64,000 nucleotides of DNA from an uncultured Pseudoruegeria sp. (lineage in GTDB: Bacteria > Pseudomonadota > Alphaproteobacteria > Rhodobacterales > Rhodobacteraceae), in the NCBI GenBank assembly GCA_947498155.1, contig CANMJD010000008.1, positions 83,179 through 147,178 of the forward strand, written 5' to 3'. Under the pieces are notes generated by a model. The model was not told where the DNA came from. It ran no database searches and saw only the letters and a list, made by a program, of their open reading frames with translations. This document shows, one piece after another, positions 17,416-24,802 of the stretch (position 1 is the stretch's first letter; each line of letters opens with the position of its first letter). Both the position numbers and the translations under genes were made by a program.

Positions 17416-18413
17416 TATTTCGCTCCCACCATGCCAAGTCGGATGCGCGGGTCAATCCACGCCAGTAAGAGGTCAGATATCAAAGTACCGACCAAGGTGA
17501 GAACACCCATGAACAGGATCAGCGCCCCGGCAAGGTACATGTCCTGACTGAGCAGAGAGCGCAGCAGGATCGGGGATAGGGTCGGCAGGTTCAACACGAT
17601 CGCGGTCACAAAGGACGATGAGATGACCGTGGGCAGTACCCAGCCGACTGTCGAGATAAGCGGGTTCATTGCGACCCGTACCGGATAACGCCAGATCACG
17701 CGGCGTTTTGGCAGGCCCTTTGCGCGAGCAGTCAGCACATAGGGTTTGTTCAATTCGTCCAGCAGGTTGGCGCGCAGCACCCGAACAAGCTGTGCCGCCC
17801 CTGCTGTGGAGATCACCAGAATGGGAGCCCAAACGTGGGACGCGAAATCCAGGAACCGGGCCACAGACCAGCGCTCGTTCATGAACTCGGTCGAGAACAG
17901 GCCGGTGATTGTGATGCCGAACCAGTTGTAGCAGACATACATCAAGACCAGCGCAAACAGGAAATTCGGGATCGCGAGGCCGAGAAAGCCCAGAATTGTG
18001 AAAGCATAATCGCCGAGTGAATATTGATTCACAGCCGAATAGACACCGATTGGCACGGCGATGGCCCACATGAAGACCACGGCGGTCAATTCAACGGCCA
18101 AGGAAATGCCGATACGCTGCGAGAATATCTCGCTGACGGATTTTTGGAGCTCAAAGCTGTAGCCGAGGTTACCCTGAAGCAGCTGCATGAGCCACGACAA
18201 GTATTGAACCAGAACGGGGCTGTCGAGCTTGTAGCGCTCGCGCAGGATAGCGATGGTTTCTTGGTCTACTGTTTCGCCGGAGGCCGAGAGGCTAGCGATG
18301 TAGGAAGTGACAAAGTCGCCGGGCGGCAACTGGATGACGATGAATACGACCACCGACAACGCCAGTAGCGTCAGGATCATGGTGATTATTCGCCTTACAA
18401 TGTAAGCCCACAT
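17415..18413 (-). CDS. Peptide-type ABC transporter permease (DppB/OppB family)
   Basis: 332 residues from the ATG at 18413, which has GAGG six bases before it and starts with the usual MWAYIVRRIITMI first helix. An upstream in-frame start would add 21 unlikely residues. The family signature is visible in IQLPPGDFVTSYIASL near residue 30. The coupling loop is VRVLRANLLDELNKPYVLTARAKGLP near 205. It pairs with the following OppC-type permease. Confidence 0.91.
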   Translation of the reverse strand: MWAYIVRRIITMILTLLALSVVVFIVIQLPPGDFVTSYIASLSASGETVDQETIAILRERYKLDSPVLVQYLSWLMQLLQGNLGYSFELQKSVSEIFSQRIGISLAVELTAVVFMWAIAVPIGVYSAVNQYSLGDYAFTILGFLGLAIPNFLFALVLMYVCYNWFGITITGLFSTEFMNERWSVARFLDFASHVWAPILVISTAGAAQLVRVLRANLLDELNKPYVLTARAKGLPKRRVIWRYPVRVAMNPLISTVGWVLPTVISSSFVTAIVLNLPTLSPILLRSLLSQDMYLAGALILFMGVLTLVGTLISDLLLAWIDPRIRLGMVGAK

Positions 18414-18446
18414 ACTAACCTCAGGGAAATTCAAAGATAATTGAGA

Positions 18447-18473
18447 GGGCGCGGGAAGATGTGACCCGCGCCC
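18447..18473 (-). terminator. Strong intercistronic stem-loop after the sugar-locus binding-protein gene
   Basis: GGGCGCGGG (18447-18455) and CCCGCGCCC (18465-18473) form a perfect 9-bp GC stem with a 9-base loop, 9 bases past the binding-protein stop and before the permease gene. No T run follows. Its position matches the hairpin at 10642-10668 in the amino-acid operon. Confidence 0.6.
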
Positions 18474-18482
18474 CAAGCAACG

Positions 18483-20369
18483 TTACTGTTTGTAGAACAG
18501 TTGCGACGTTTGCATTGGACCGGGCTGAGGGTAGAGCCAGGTGTAGATCTGACCTTCCGGCACATTGCCCAGGTTTTTATTCGCCACGATGTACCCATCG
18601 GCAGGCAGAACCGTACCCATCACATAGAACTGGTCAGCGGCAGCTTGCAGAACCTGGTCAAACAGCTCTTTCTGTTTTGCTGCATCACCGGTGTTCGCAA
18701 TGGAGTTGTAAATGTCCATCTGCGCTTGAACTTCTGTGGGAGGTGCCTCTGCAAAGCTGCTACCTGTCCCCATGAAGTGTTGTGCCCAGGCTTGTGCGAA
18801 GGCCGACTCGAGGTTGAAAGGCATGTAGAACCGTGGATCAAGCATCGCGTCGTTCATGCCGCCGTCACCCCACCAAACATGCATGTCATGCTGGTTGTTC
18901 TGGATTTGCTCGTATACGAGGCTGCGCTCGGCATTCCGGGCGTCAAGATCGATACCGATGTCTTTCCATTGTTGGGTCACAAGCTGCGCGATATCGCCGA
19001 ATTCCGACTGGTCGGAGGAGGCAAGCAACTGGATGCGGATCGGTTCACCGTCAAAGCCCAAACGAATGCCGTCAGAGTTCATTTCGGTCAGACCGATTTC
19101 ATCAAGAAGCGCGTTCGCAGCATCTGGATCATATTCAGTGAACTGCTTGGCAAGCTGTTCGTTATAGAACGGAGAGCTGGGGCGCGGTGCAGCCTGATGC
19201 GGCTCGCCTTGACCGGCATAAACCACGTCGATGATTTCTTCACGATCCATACCTATGGACAATGCTTGGCGGAATTCTTTCATGCCAAAGAGCTTGCGCT
19301 TGTTTTCGTCCGGGTGGGTGATGTTGAGTTGCAAGATTGCGTTGTTCATCCGCGCATCAACGGTGGATTTCAGCGTGTAGCCGCCGGCTTCCTGACCGTC
19401 AAAGATAACCGGCTTATTCGCAACCGTGGCGAAGTGACGGTTTGAGAAGTCGATCTCTCCGTTCACAACTTTCAGAACGATGTCTTCGACGCTTTCGGTC
19501 TGCACCATCTTCACATCGTCAATATAAGGGAGTTGCTGCCCCTCGGTGTCGATTTTGAAGAAGTACGGATTGCGCTCCCATTCGACCAGCTGGTTCAGCC
19601 CGTCGTAATTGGTCGCCTGCCGCCATGCAAACAGCAGAGGGCGATTCGCATCCTGGAAGTTGAAGAAGCAAGATTGCTCCATCGCCTGACTCCAGTTGTC
19701 AAAACCGCGTTCCTGCGCAACAGCGTTGGCGTCAGGATTGGTTTCGGGGAACAAATCACCGCAATAATGCTTTGACGCATTCACGATGAAGGGGCCTTCA
19801 ACGGTGGCCAAACGTTGCAAGAATAGGCCATTTGGCTCTTCAAGTTTGATCTTGAAGGTGGTCTCGTCCACCACCTCGCCGGTAACACCGGCCAGTGGAA
19901 TGTTGACCTTACGACCCGCATAATCCGGGCTGGTCATGACTTTCAGCGCGAAGTCGAGATCAGCCGAGGTGAAAGGCTCGCCATCAGACCACTTGTGGCC
20001 TTTGCGCAGATAGAAGGTGAATTCTGTGGCATCGTCGTTAACCTCAAAACGCTCTGCGACATTGGGAACAACATCGGTCCAGTCGTAATTGAAGGCGACA
20101 AGGGGCTGATAGCCAATGGTCCGGCGAATCCAGCCTGTGTCGAATGATCCCTTGAGCGCGGAACGCCAGACACCACCATAGGTGCCTACCATTTCAATGG
20201 GTTTCACGACCAGCGGATTGGCTGGCAGTCGCTCTTCGACCGGCGGCAGTGTGCCTGCGGCGACGAGCTCGGCCAGTTCCGGGGCCTCCGTGTACTGTTG
20301 AGCGGCCACGGGGGCTGCAAGTGCGAGTGCCGCTATGAGCGGGGTCGCATAATTACCAAAACGTTTCAT
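18483..20369 (-). CDS. ABC transporter substrate-binding protein, family 5 (Opp/Dpp type)
   Basis: 628 residues from the ATG at 20369, preceded by GGAGG. The product starts with a signal peptide (MKRFGNYATPLIAALALAAPVAAQ). The SBP_bac_5 fold is shown by KGHKWSDGEPFTSADLDFALKVM (about residue 125) and SIGMDREEIIDVVYAGQGEP (about 375). It is longer than typical dipeptide binders (about 530), as in members that bind large ligands. Being next to GH88 and DUF2264 genes, it probably binds an oligosaccharide rather than a peptide; this is inference from context. It is the first gene of its operon. Confidence 0.88.
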   Translation of the reverse strand: MKRFGNYATPLIAALALAAPVAAQQYTEAPELAELVAAGTLPPVEERLPANPLVVKPIEMVGTYGGVWRSALKGSFDTGWIRRTIGYQPLVAFNYDWTDVVPNVAERFEVNDDATEFTFYLRKGHKWSDGEPFTSADLDFALKVMTSPDYAGRKVNIPLAGVTGEVVDETTFKIKLEEPNGLFLQRLATVEGPFIVNASKHYCGDLFPETNPDANAVAQERGFDNWSQAMEQSCFFNFQDANRPLLFAWRQATNYDGLNQLVEWERNPYFFKIDTEGQQLPYIDDVKMVQTESVEDIVLKVVNGEIDFSNRHFATVANKPVIFDGQEAGGYTLKSTVDARMNNAILQLNITHPDENKRKLFGMKEFRQALSIGMDREEIIDVVYAGQGEPHQAAPRPSSPFYNEQLAKQFTEYDPDAANALLDEIGLTEMNSDGIRLGFDGEPIRIQLLASSDQSEFGDIAQLVTQQWKDIGIDLDARNAERSLVYEQIQNNQHDMHVWWGDGGMNDAMLDPRFYMPFNLESAFAQAWAQHFMGTGSSFAEAPPTEVQAQMDIYNSIANTGDAAKQKELFDQVLQAAADQFYVMGTVLPADGYIVANKNLGNVPEGQIYTWLYPQPGPMQTSQLFYKQ

Positions 20370-20639
20370 TTCACTCCTCCTTGAATGATTCTGTTTGCTT
20401 GGGTGTTCTGCATGTCTGGCAAGAGGTCTTTCTGCTCCGGTGTGACGCGGCGCAGGCCGAAAAATTGATTTATGTCGTCCTCCCATCAGGATCGGGCATG
20501 CACCAAAAATGCAATGACACTCGAATACCATTGCTTGTTGACGGACACTATTGGCAATGATACTCGTGTGTCAATTGATATTTTCGAACTCATCAAACTT
20601 CGAAGACATGGGTAAGGTCAAAAGAAGGAAGCAAGCCAC
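20370..20639. other. Divergent control region between binding-protein and GH88 genes
   Basis: About 270 bases with no gene. It holds the probable binding-protein promoter and a LacI-type palindrome (listed separately), and a leader of about 170 bases before the binding-protein ATG. Nothing else recognisable was seen in the leader. Confidence 0.55.
20547..20574 (-). promoter_or_regulatory. Probable promoter of the oligosaccharide operon with overlapping LacI-like palindrome
   Basis: On the minus strand a perfect -35 TTGACA (20569-20574) stands 16 bases from AATAGT (20547-20552, 4 of 6 matches to TATAAT). An imperfect 16-base palindrome centred on CG, TGATACTCGTGTGTCA (20558-20573; 6 of 8 pairs match), fills the spacer and the -35. 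This is the form of a LacI-family operator. The start site would be about 170 bases before the binding-protein ATG. Confidence 0.5.
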
Positions 20640-20819
20640 GTGGGGGCAGGCGGACAGAAAAAAGCGACACGCATAGATGCGTTGTGGGCAGCGGAATTAT
20701 CTCTGACAGCAGAGTCGCTTGCGCTAAGGTGGCGTGAATCTGTTTCGAGCGATCCGCAGGCGCCGATCCACGCGTTTCTGACTGAACATGGGCGCGCGCC
20801 CGTAACACATTTACATTGA
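20640..20819 (+). CDS. Possible 59-residue small protein ahead of the GH88 gene
   Basis: An open frame from GTG (20640) to TGA (20817-20819), with AAGGAAG nine bases before the start. The peptide is hydrophilic and probably helical (IDALWAAELSLTAESLALRW in the middle, then SDPQAPIHAFLTEHGRAP). It has no membrane segment or signal peptide. It lies 56 bases before the GH88 ATG on the same strand, so the two could be co-transcribed. I recognise no family. It could also be a remnant of a longer gene or chance. Confidence 0.4.
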   Translation: MGAGGQKKATRIDALWAAELSLTAESLALRWRESVSSDPQAPIHAFLTEHGRAPVTHLH

Positions 20820-20875
20820 GGGCCGGAATGCCGAAAGCGCAGCCCTCTTTCACCTCCAAGAGCAAAGGTACCCGC

Positions 20876-22033
20876 ATGATCGATAACAGTTGGACGGACG
20901 ATGCGTGGACGGCATTGGTCGAGAAGGTAAAAGACACCAGTCAGGTCATCGGCGATAAGTTTCCCGCCATGACGGATGAGAACGGGCGTTACAGCTATAC
21001 TGATAATACCTGGCGGTGGGTTACAGGCTTTTGGCCCGGTCTACTCTGGCTGTTGTATGAAGATACAAAACACGCGCCCTTTGCCGACATCGCTTTAAGC
21101 TGCGAAATGCAAATGGACGCGGCTTTGAACGAATACGTCAACCTGCACCATGACGTCGGTTTCATGTGGCAGCTGACCTCCATCAAACGCTTTAGTCTGA
21201 CCGGCGATATGGATGCCCGCCGACGGGGTCTGATTGCTGCCAGCCACCTTTCCAGCCGTTTCAATATTGTCGGCGGATTCTTGTCAGCTTGGAACAAGAA
21301 TGACGTCAATGATTCCGATCCAAGAGGTCTGAGCATCATTGATAGTATGATGAATCTCCCCTTGCTCTATTGGGCCAGCGAAGAAACCGGTGATCCAAGG
21401 TTTCGCCATGTGGCGATTGCCCATACAGAGACCGTCATCAAACATTTCATCCGCGCAGATTACTCGGTGAATCACATGGTCGAGTTCGACCCTTTCACCG
21501 GCGAAGTGATCCGGGTGCGCAGCGGGCAGGGCCAATCGACCACTTCGGCTTGGTCGCGGGGCACATCATGGGCCGTGCACGGCATGGCGCTTGCTTATAA
21601 ACACACGAAAGAGCCGCGTTACCTTGAGATAGCCAAACAGGTTGCCGACTTTTTCATCAGCGAATTGCCGGAAGACAATGTTCCTCATTGGGATTTCCGC
21701 GTCCCCCGCGACGCCTCCACGCCACGCGACACCTCGGCCGGAATGTGCGCGGCCTGCGGTCTGCTTGTGCTCGCATCAGAGCTTGATGACCAAGAAGCCG
21801 AGAAGTATCTTTTGGCTGCCAACGCCATCGTCAAATCTACCTATGAGAAATATGGCAATTGGAGTAACGACAGCGACGGCATTATCCACGGCGGAACCTT
21901 CAACCACCCGCAGGGCCTCGGCATCGATGTGTCTTTGATCTACGGCGATTATTACTACGTTGAGGCACTCTCGGGTCTCAGACGACTTGAGATGCCAGAC
22001 CGGGCGCGCAAAGCTGTTTCGCCGGCGATGTAG
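20876..22033 (+). CDS. Glycoside hydrolase family 88, unsaturated uronyl hydrolase
   Basis: 385 residues from the ATG at 20876, preceded by AAAGGT eight bases away; an upstream in-frame TTG at 20816 has no support. The alpha6/alpha6 barrel motifs of GH88 are clear. Asp93 in HHDVGFMW and Asp156 in GLSIIDSMMN match the two catalytic aspartates of Bacillus unsaturated glucuronyl hydrolase. SGQGQSTTSAWSRGTSWAVHGMA is the substrate-site stretch. The enzyme hydrates and cleaves the 4,5-unsaturated uronic acid left at the end of oligosaccharides by polysaccharide lyases. There is no signal peptide, so it acts in the cytoplasm after import. Confidence 0.92.
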   Translation: MIDNSWTDDAWTALVEKVKDTSQVIGDKFPAMTDENGRYSYTDNTWRWVTGFWPGLLWLLYEDTKHAPFADIALSCEMQMDAALNEYVNLHHDVGFMWQLTSIKRFSLTGDMDARRRGLIAASHLSSRFNIVGGFLSAWNKNDVNDSDPRGLSIIDSMMNLPLLYWASEETGDPRFRHVAIAHTETVIKHFIRADYSVNHMVEFDPFTGEVIRVRSGQGQSTTSAWSRGTSWAVHGMALAYKHTKEPRYLEIAKQVADFFISELPEDNVPHWDFRVPRDASTPRDTSAGMCAACGLLVLASELDDQEAEKYLLAANAIVKSTYEKYGNWSNDSDGIIHGGTFNHPQGLGIDVSLIYGDYYYVEALSGLRRLEMPDRARKAVSPAM

Positions 22034-22075
22034 CCAGTCCTCGTATTTCGAACCATCTTTAGGCATTTTGCAGTT

Positions 22076-22099
22076 CCAGCCTCTTTGAACAGAGGCTGG
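22076..22099 (+). terminator. Stem-loop after the GH88 gene
   Basis: CCAGCCTCT and AGAGGCTGG form a perfect 9-bp stem with a 6-base loop, 42 bases past the GH88 stop. Only scattered Ts follow. It is a likely 3' end or RNA-stabilising structure. The rest of 22100-22308 shows no gene. Confidence 0.5.
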
Positions 22100-22308
22100 C
22101 TACTTGTCGGAACGCCTTCGAGCGCAGGGATGCACCGACGCGGTTCTTTTAGGTGCAACGATTCTATCTAAAGCCAGCGCGATGATGGACCGACCTCGGC
22201 TTGCTTCCTCTGCGTTGCGGCAGTCAATTCTTGGCGCGACAGCTCACGGGACTTTCTGCAAGCTCCTGCACAAAGCCTTGTAAGTAAGCCATATTTTAAA
22301 GGTGTTTG

Positions 22309-22385
22309 TGGTGACCCCGGCAGGATTCGAACCTGCAACCTGCCCCTTAGGAGGGGGCTGCTCTATCCAGTTGAGCCACGGGGCC
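22309..22385 (-). tRNA. tRNA-Arg(CCT)
   Basis: The minus strand reads a full cloverleaf: acceptor stem GGCCCCG with CGGGGTC (one G-T pair), a D arm with AACTGGATAGAGC, anticodon loop CTCCTAA with anticodon CCT, and T arm GCAGGTTCGAATCCTGC. The discriminator base is A and the CCA end (22309-22311) is encoded. It reads AGG codons. The 3' end faces the GH88/ABC locus, the side where integrating elements usually insert, but I found no repeated tRNA end in the window. Confidence 0.97.
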
Positions 22386-22473
22386 GCTGCGCGCAGTATT
22401 CTCATGTTTTGCGGCGGGCTGTAAACACAGGCGCTGGGCATTCGCCGAAAAAGCTGATCAAGGTCTGGTGCGA

Positions 22474-23541
22474 TCAGCGTTTCAGGGTTTCACCAAACTG
22501 GATCTTGGGGGTGAGCTCTATTTTCGTGTCGCTGCTCTGTTCGGTGCCAGCGGTTCGGTCTGCAATAATGCGGGCTGCGATTCGGCCAATATCACGACGG
22601 CAGGCATCCATCGTCGCCAGTTGCTGGGGGAGACCATCCAGCAAATCCACCCCGTTAAAACCGGCAAGACCGATTTGTCCGGGGATGTCGATGCCTTGCT
22701 CGCGCAGGTGAAGCAGACCGCCTGCCCCGATCATATCATTGGAATAATAGAGAAAATCAAGGTCAGGCGTGCGGGCCAAAAGTGCTTCTGTCAGCTCACG
22801 TCCCTTGGCAAGGGCGGAGCCGCCGGAATAGAATTCCTGATCCGCAATCTCGATACCCTCTTTCGCCAGTGCCTGAGTGAAACCTTCGAACCGTTTGCGG
22901 GCGCGGTGATCTAGCGGCATTTTGGTGCCCAGAAACCCGATTTTTTTGTAGCCGGCTTTGATAATGGCGGTGGCCATCTTGCGCCCGGCGCGTCGGTGCG
23001 AGATGCCGACGGCAGTATCGACCGGTTCGCCATCCACATCCATAATCTCAATGACAGGAATACCGGCATTGCGCATCATCGCTCGGGCGGCATCCGTGTG
23101 CTCCAGCCCGGCAATGATCACGCCAGACGGGCGCCAGGACAGCATTTCATAGAGGACCTTTTCCTCTTGCTCGGGCACATAGTTGGTCAGCCCGACAACC
23201 GGTTGCAGGTCGGTTTCCTCCAGTTCCGCAGAAATAGAGGACATGACTTCCGGAAAGACCATATTCGACATCGATGGAATGATAACCGCGACCAGATTTA
23301 CCCGTTTGGACGCCAGCGCACCGGCGATCTTATTGGGCACATAGCCAAGCCTTTTCGCCGCCTCGAGGACTTTTTTTCTGGTGCCTTGGGACACATCTCC
23401 GCGGTTTCGCAATACGCGGGAGACGGTCATCTCGCTGACCCCCGAAGCCTCGGAGACGTCGCGCAGGGTCAAGGATCGATTTTGGTCGGAGGATTTTCCG
23501 TGGGTCAATGTGCAATGCTCCCGAATTGACGCGTAAAGCAT
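22474..23541 (-). CDS. LacI family transcriptional regulator
   Basis: About 355 residues from the ATG at 23541; a TTG at 23548-23550 or a downstream TTG preceded by GGGAG are other possible starts. The LacI helix-turn-helix and hinge (TLRDVSEASGVSEMTVSRVLRN then LGYVPNKIAGALASKR) lie at about residues 25-80, followed by a periplasmic-binding-protein-like ligand domain. It resembles the GntR(gluconate)/IdnR-like LacI group. A likely self-operator (23588-23601) lies 47 bases upstream. Being the nearest free regulator, it may control the GH88/ABC locus across the tRNA; this is inference. Confidence 0.9.
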   Translation of the reverse strand: MLYASIREHCTLTHGKSSDQNRSLTLRDVSEASGVSEMTVSRVLRNRGDVSQGTRKKVLEAAKRLGYVPNKIAGALASKRVNLVAVIIPSMSNMVFPEVMSSISAELEETDLQPVVGLTNYVPEQEEKVLYEMLSWRPSGVIIAGLEHTDAARAMMRNAGIPVIEIMDVDGEPVDTAVGISHRRAGRKMATAIIKAGYKKIGFLGTKMPLDHRARKRFEGFTQALAKEGIEIADQEFYSGGSALAKGRELTEALLARTPDLDFLYYSNDMIGAGGLLHLREQGIDIPGQIGLAGFNGVDLLDGLPQQLATMDACRRDIGRIAARIIADRTAGTEQSSDTKIELTPKIQFGETLKR

Positions 23542-23562
23542 TTGTAACAATGAAAAAACGGC

Positions 23563-23601
23563 TTGTCCAAGTGAATGAATCGCATTATGTTAGCGATAAC
23601 A
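23563..23601 (+). promoter_or_regulatory. Plus-strand promoter with LacI-type operator
   Basis: TTGTCC (23563-23568) and TATGTT (23586-23591) are spaced by 17 bases, a plausible sigma-70 promoter pointing away from lacI. The palindrome TGTTAGCGATAACA (23588-23601), with a central CG-type core, overlaps the -10 and start. It matches the general TGTTANCGNTAACA form of LacI-family operators. The same site lies upstream of the lacI-type gene and could repress both directions. Confidence 0.55.
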
Positions 23602-23695
23602 GATTATCCGGCGCGTCCTGCAAGCTCTCTTTTACTCGACGTCACTGGATTTTAGGGGGGAACGGTGGGCCAAATTCGTTCCCCCTAATTTTTTT
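23598..23695 (+). ncRNA. Candidate small RNA of about 95 bases
   Basis: A predicted plus-strand transcript runs from the promoter above to the strong intrinsic terminator at 23652-23695, between two minus-strand genes. A 26-codon frame (23575-23655) overlaps it but begins before the expected start site and lacks a ribosome site, so a non-coding transcript is preferred. The evidence is signals only. Confidence 0.35.
23652..23695 (+). terminator. Strong intrinsic terminator with no plus-strand gene before it
   Basis: TTAGGGGGGAACG (23652-23664) pairs with CGTTCCCCCTAA (23677-23688) with one bulged G, followed by TTTTTTT (23689-23695). The T run is on the plus strand only. The winged-helix gene on the minus strand ends at its edge, and the reverse reading gives a weaker terminator for that gene. 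Confidence 0.75.
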
Positions 23696-24399
23696 CACAT
23701 CATGCGAATAACGTCTTTATCGATCGCCAGAAGATAGCCGCGTTTCGAAATGGTTTTCACCAACATCTCGCTGACCATCTGATTGCCGAGCGAATCGCGC
23801 AGCCGTTTGATGCGGGTGGCGCCGGCGGCCTCATCACAGTCGGATTCAAGTCGCCCGCTGATCATCGCCTCTATTTGGGTGCCGGACAGCACGTCTTCGT
23901 CCAGTCGGGCCTCGGCAAGAATGGACAGGGTTTCAATCGCGGCACCGGTGAGCTTGAACTCCATATTGTTCAGATAGACGGTTTTCTCTTCGCGACTGAT
24001 CAAAAGCGATGACACCTGCAGGCCCGCGCGCTCGATCTCTCCCATTTTGCGATAGAGCAGCAAGAGCGCAAACAGAAAGACGACCGTGGCAATCAACATC
24101 GCCGCGGCGAAAATCAGCAGCACAAAGATCACCATGCGATAGGATGACAGCGTTTCCGAAAAAGCCGTGCCGGATTGGGCAAGGATTTCCAGAAGTTTGA
24201 TATCCCCCCCAGAGGAGAGCGCATCGTTCTCGACAAAGATGCGTTCGACTTGCGCATTAAACACGTTGGCGCTGGGCAGGCTCAGGATCAGGAAAATCCC
24301 TGCCGCCAAAAGGATGCCGACGACAGCGATCACCCCAAAGCTTAGAACACGCGTTGCCCCGCGCCTCAGATCAGTAGCGGAGGAAGAAATCACCGGCAT
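23695..24399 (-). CDS. Membrane-anchored protein with C-terminal winged-helix DNA-binding domain
   Basis: 234 residues from the ATG at 24399 (AAGGG before it). Two membrane segments (about 20-42 and 88-115) enclose a short periplasmic loop (about 43-87). A cytoplasmic OmpR/PhoB-like winged helix follows (about 130-230; ending with IKRLRDSLGNQMVSEMLVKTISKRGYLLAI, the wing region of that fold). This is the reverse order of ToxR/CadC, which have the DNA-binding domain first. It overlaps the gene for a small exported protein by 29 bases, so the two are made together. It is probably a one-component membrane regulator; signal and targets are unknown. Confidence 0.72.
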   Translation of the reverse strand: MPVISSSATDLRRGATRVLSFGVIAVVGILLAAGIFLILSLPSANVFNAQVERIFVENDALSSGGDIKLLEILAQSGTAFSETLSSYRMVIFVLLIFAAAMLIATVVFLFALLLLYRKMGEIERAGLQVSSLLISREEKTVYLNNMEFKLTGAAIETLSILAEARLDEDVLSGTQIEAMISGRLESDCDEAAGATRIKRLRDSLGNQMVSEMLVKTISKRGYLLAIDKDVIRMM

Positions 24400-24652
24400 C
24401 ACCCTTTTTCTTATCTAGTTTGCTGTCATCAAAAACAGAGACAACATTCAGCAGGGTCCAGCCGTCTTTTGCAATGCGTTTGCGCAGGATCTCGGCAGCA
24501 TCCTGCTTGGAGCATTTGGCATCGGGGAGGGCGGCCACACCGTAATGCAGCCGCAAGGGGTTGTCTTGCTTGGCCTTGTAATCGGCGTAGCAGGCTGCGG
24601 AAACCGGCGCGGTCATCAGCAGCAAAAAGAGGGGGGGCAATATATGTTTCAT
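24371..24652 (-). CDS. Small exported protein, function unknown
   Basis: 93 residues from the ATG at 24652, chosen because the product then begins with a signal peptide (MKHILPPLFLLLMTAPVSAAC). The mature part is about 73 residues with two cysteines (CYADYKAKQ and DAKCSKQDAAEIL) that could form a disulfide, and ends in KKKGDAGDFFLRY. It resembles conserved hypothetical proteins of Rhodobacteraceae, but I cannot name a domain. It overlaps the membrane winged-helix gene, so a partner or sensor role, as ToxS is to ToxR, is possible but unproven. Confidence 0.65.
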   Translation of the reverse strand: MKHILPPLFLLLMTAPVSAACYADYKAKQDNPLRLHYGVAALPDAKCSKQDAAEILRKRIAKDGWTLLNVVSVFDDSKLDKKKGDAGDFFLRY

Positions 24653-24802
24653 AGGGCATATGTGGCGCGAAGGCGTGTTGTTATGCAATGACAATTCGCG
24701 GTTATCGCATATCAAGCCCATGATATTGTTTGTCTTTTATTTCTCGGGCCAAGGTTGATCATCACCGCATTGCGGATGTGTCCCAATCAATGGAGAACAG
24801 AG

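Noticed and set aside
22100..22385. tRNA-Arg as an attachment site of a genomic island containing the GH88/ABC locus
   Set aside because: The locus is on the 3' side of the tRNA, but I found no repeated tRNA end, integrase gene or mobility gene in the window.
23575..23655. A 26-residue peptide gene on the plus strand before the terminator at 23652
   Set aside because: It begins upstream of the predicted transcript start and has no ribosome site; the non-coding reading is preferred.
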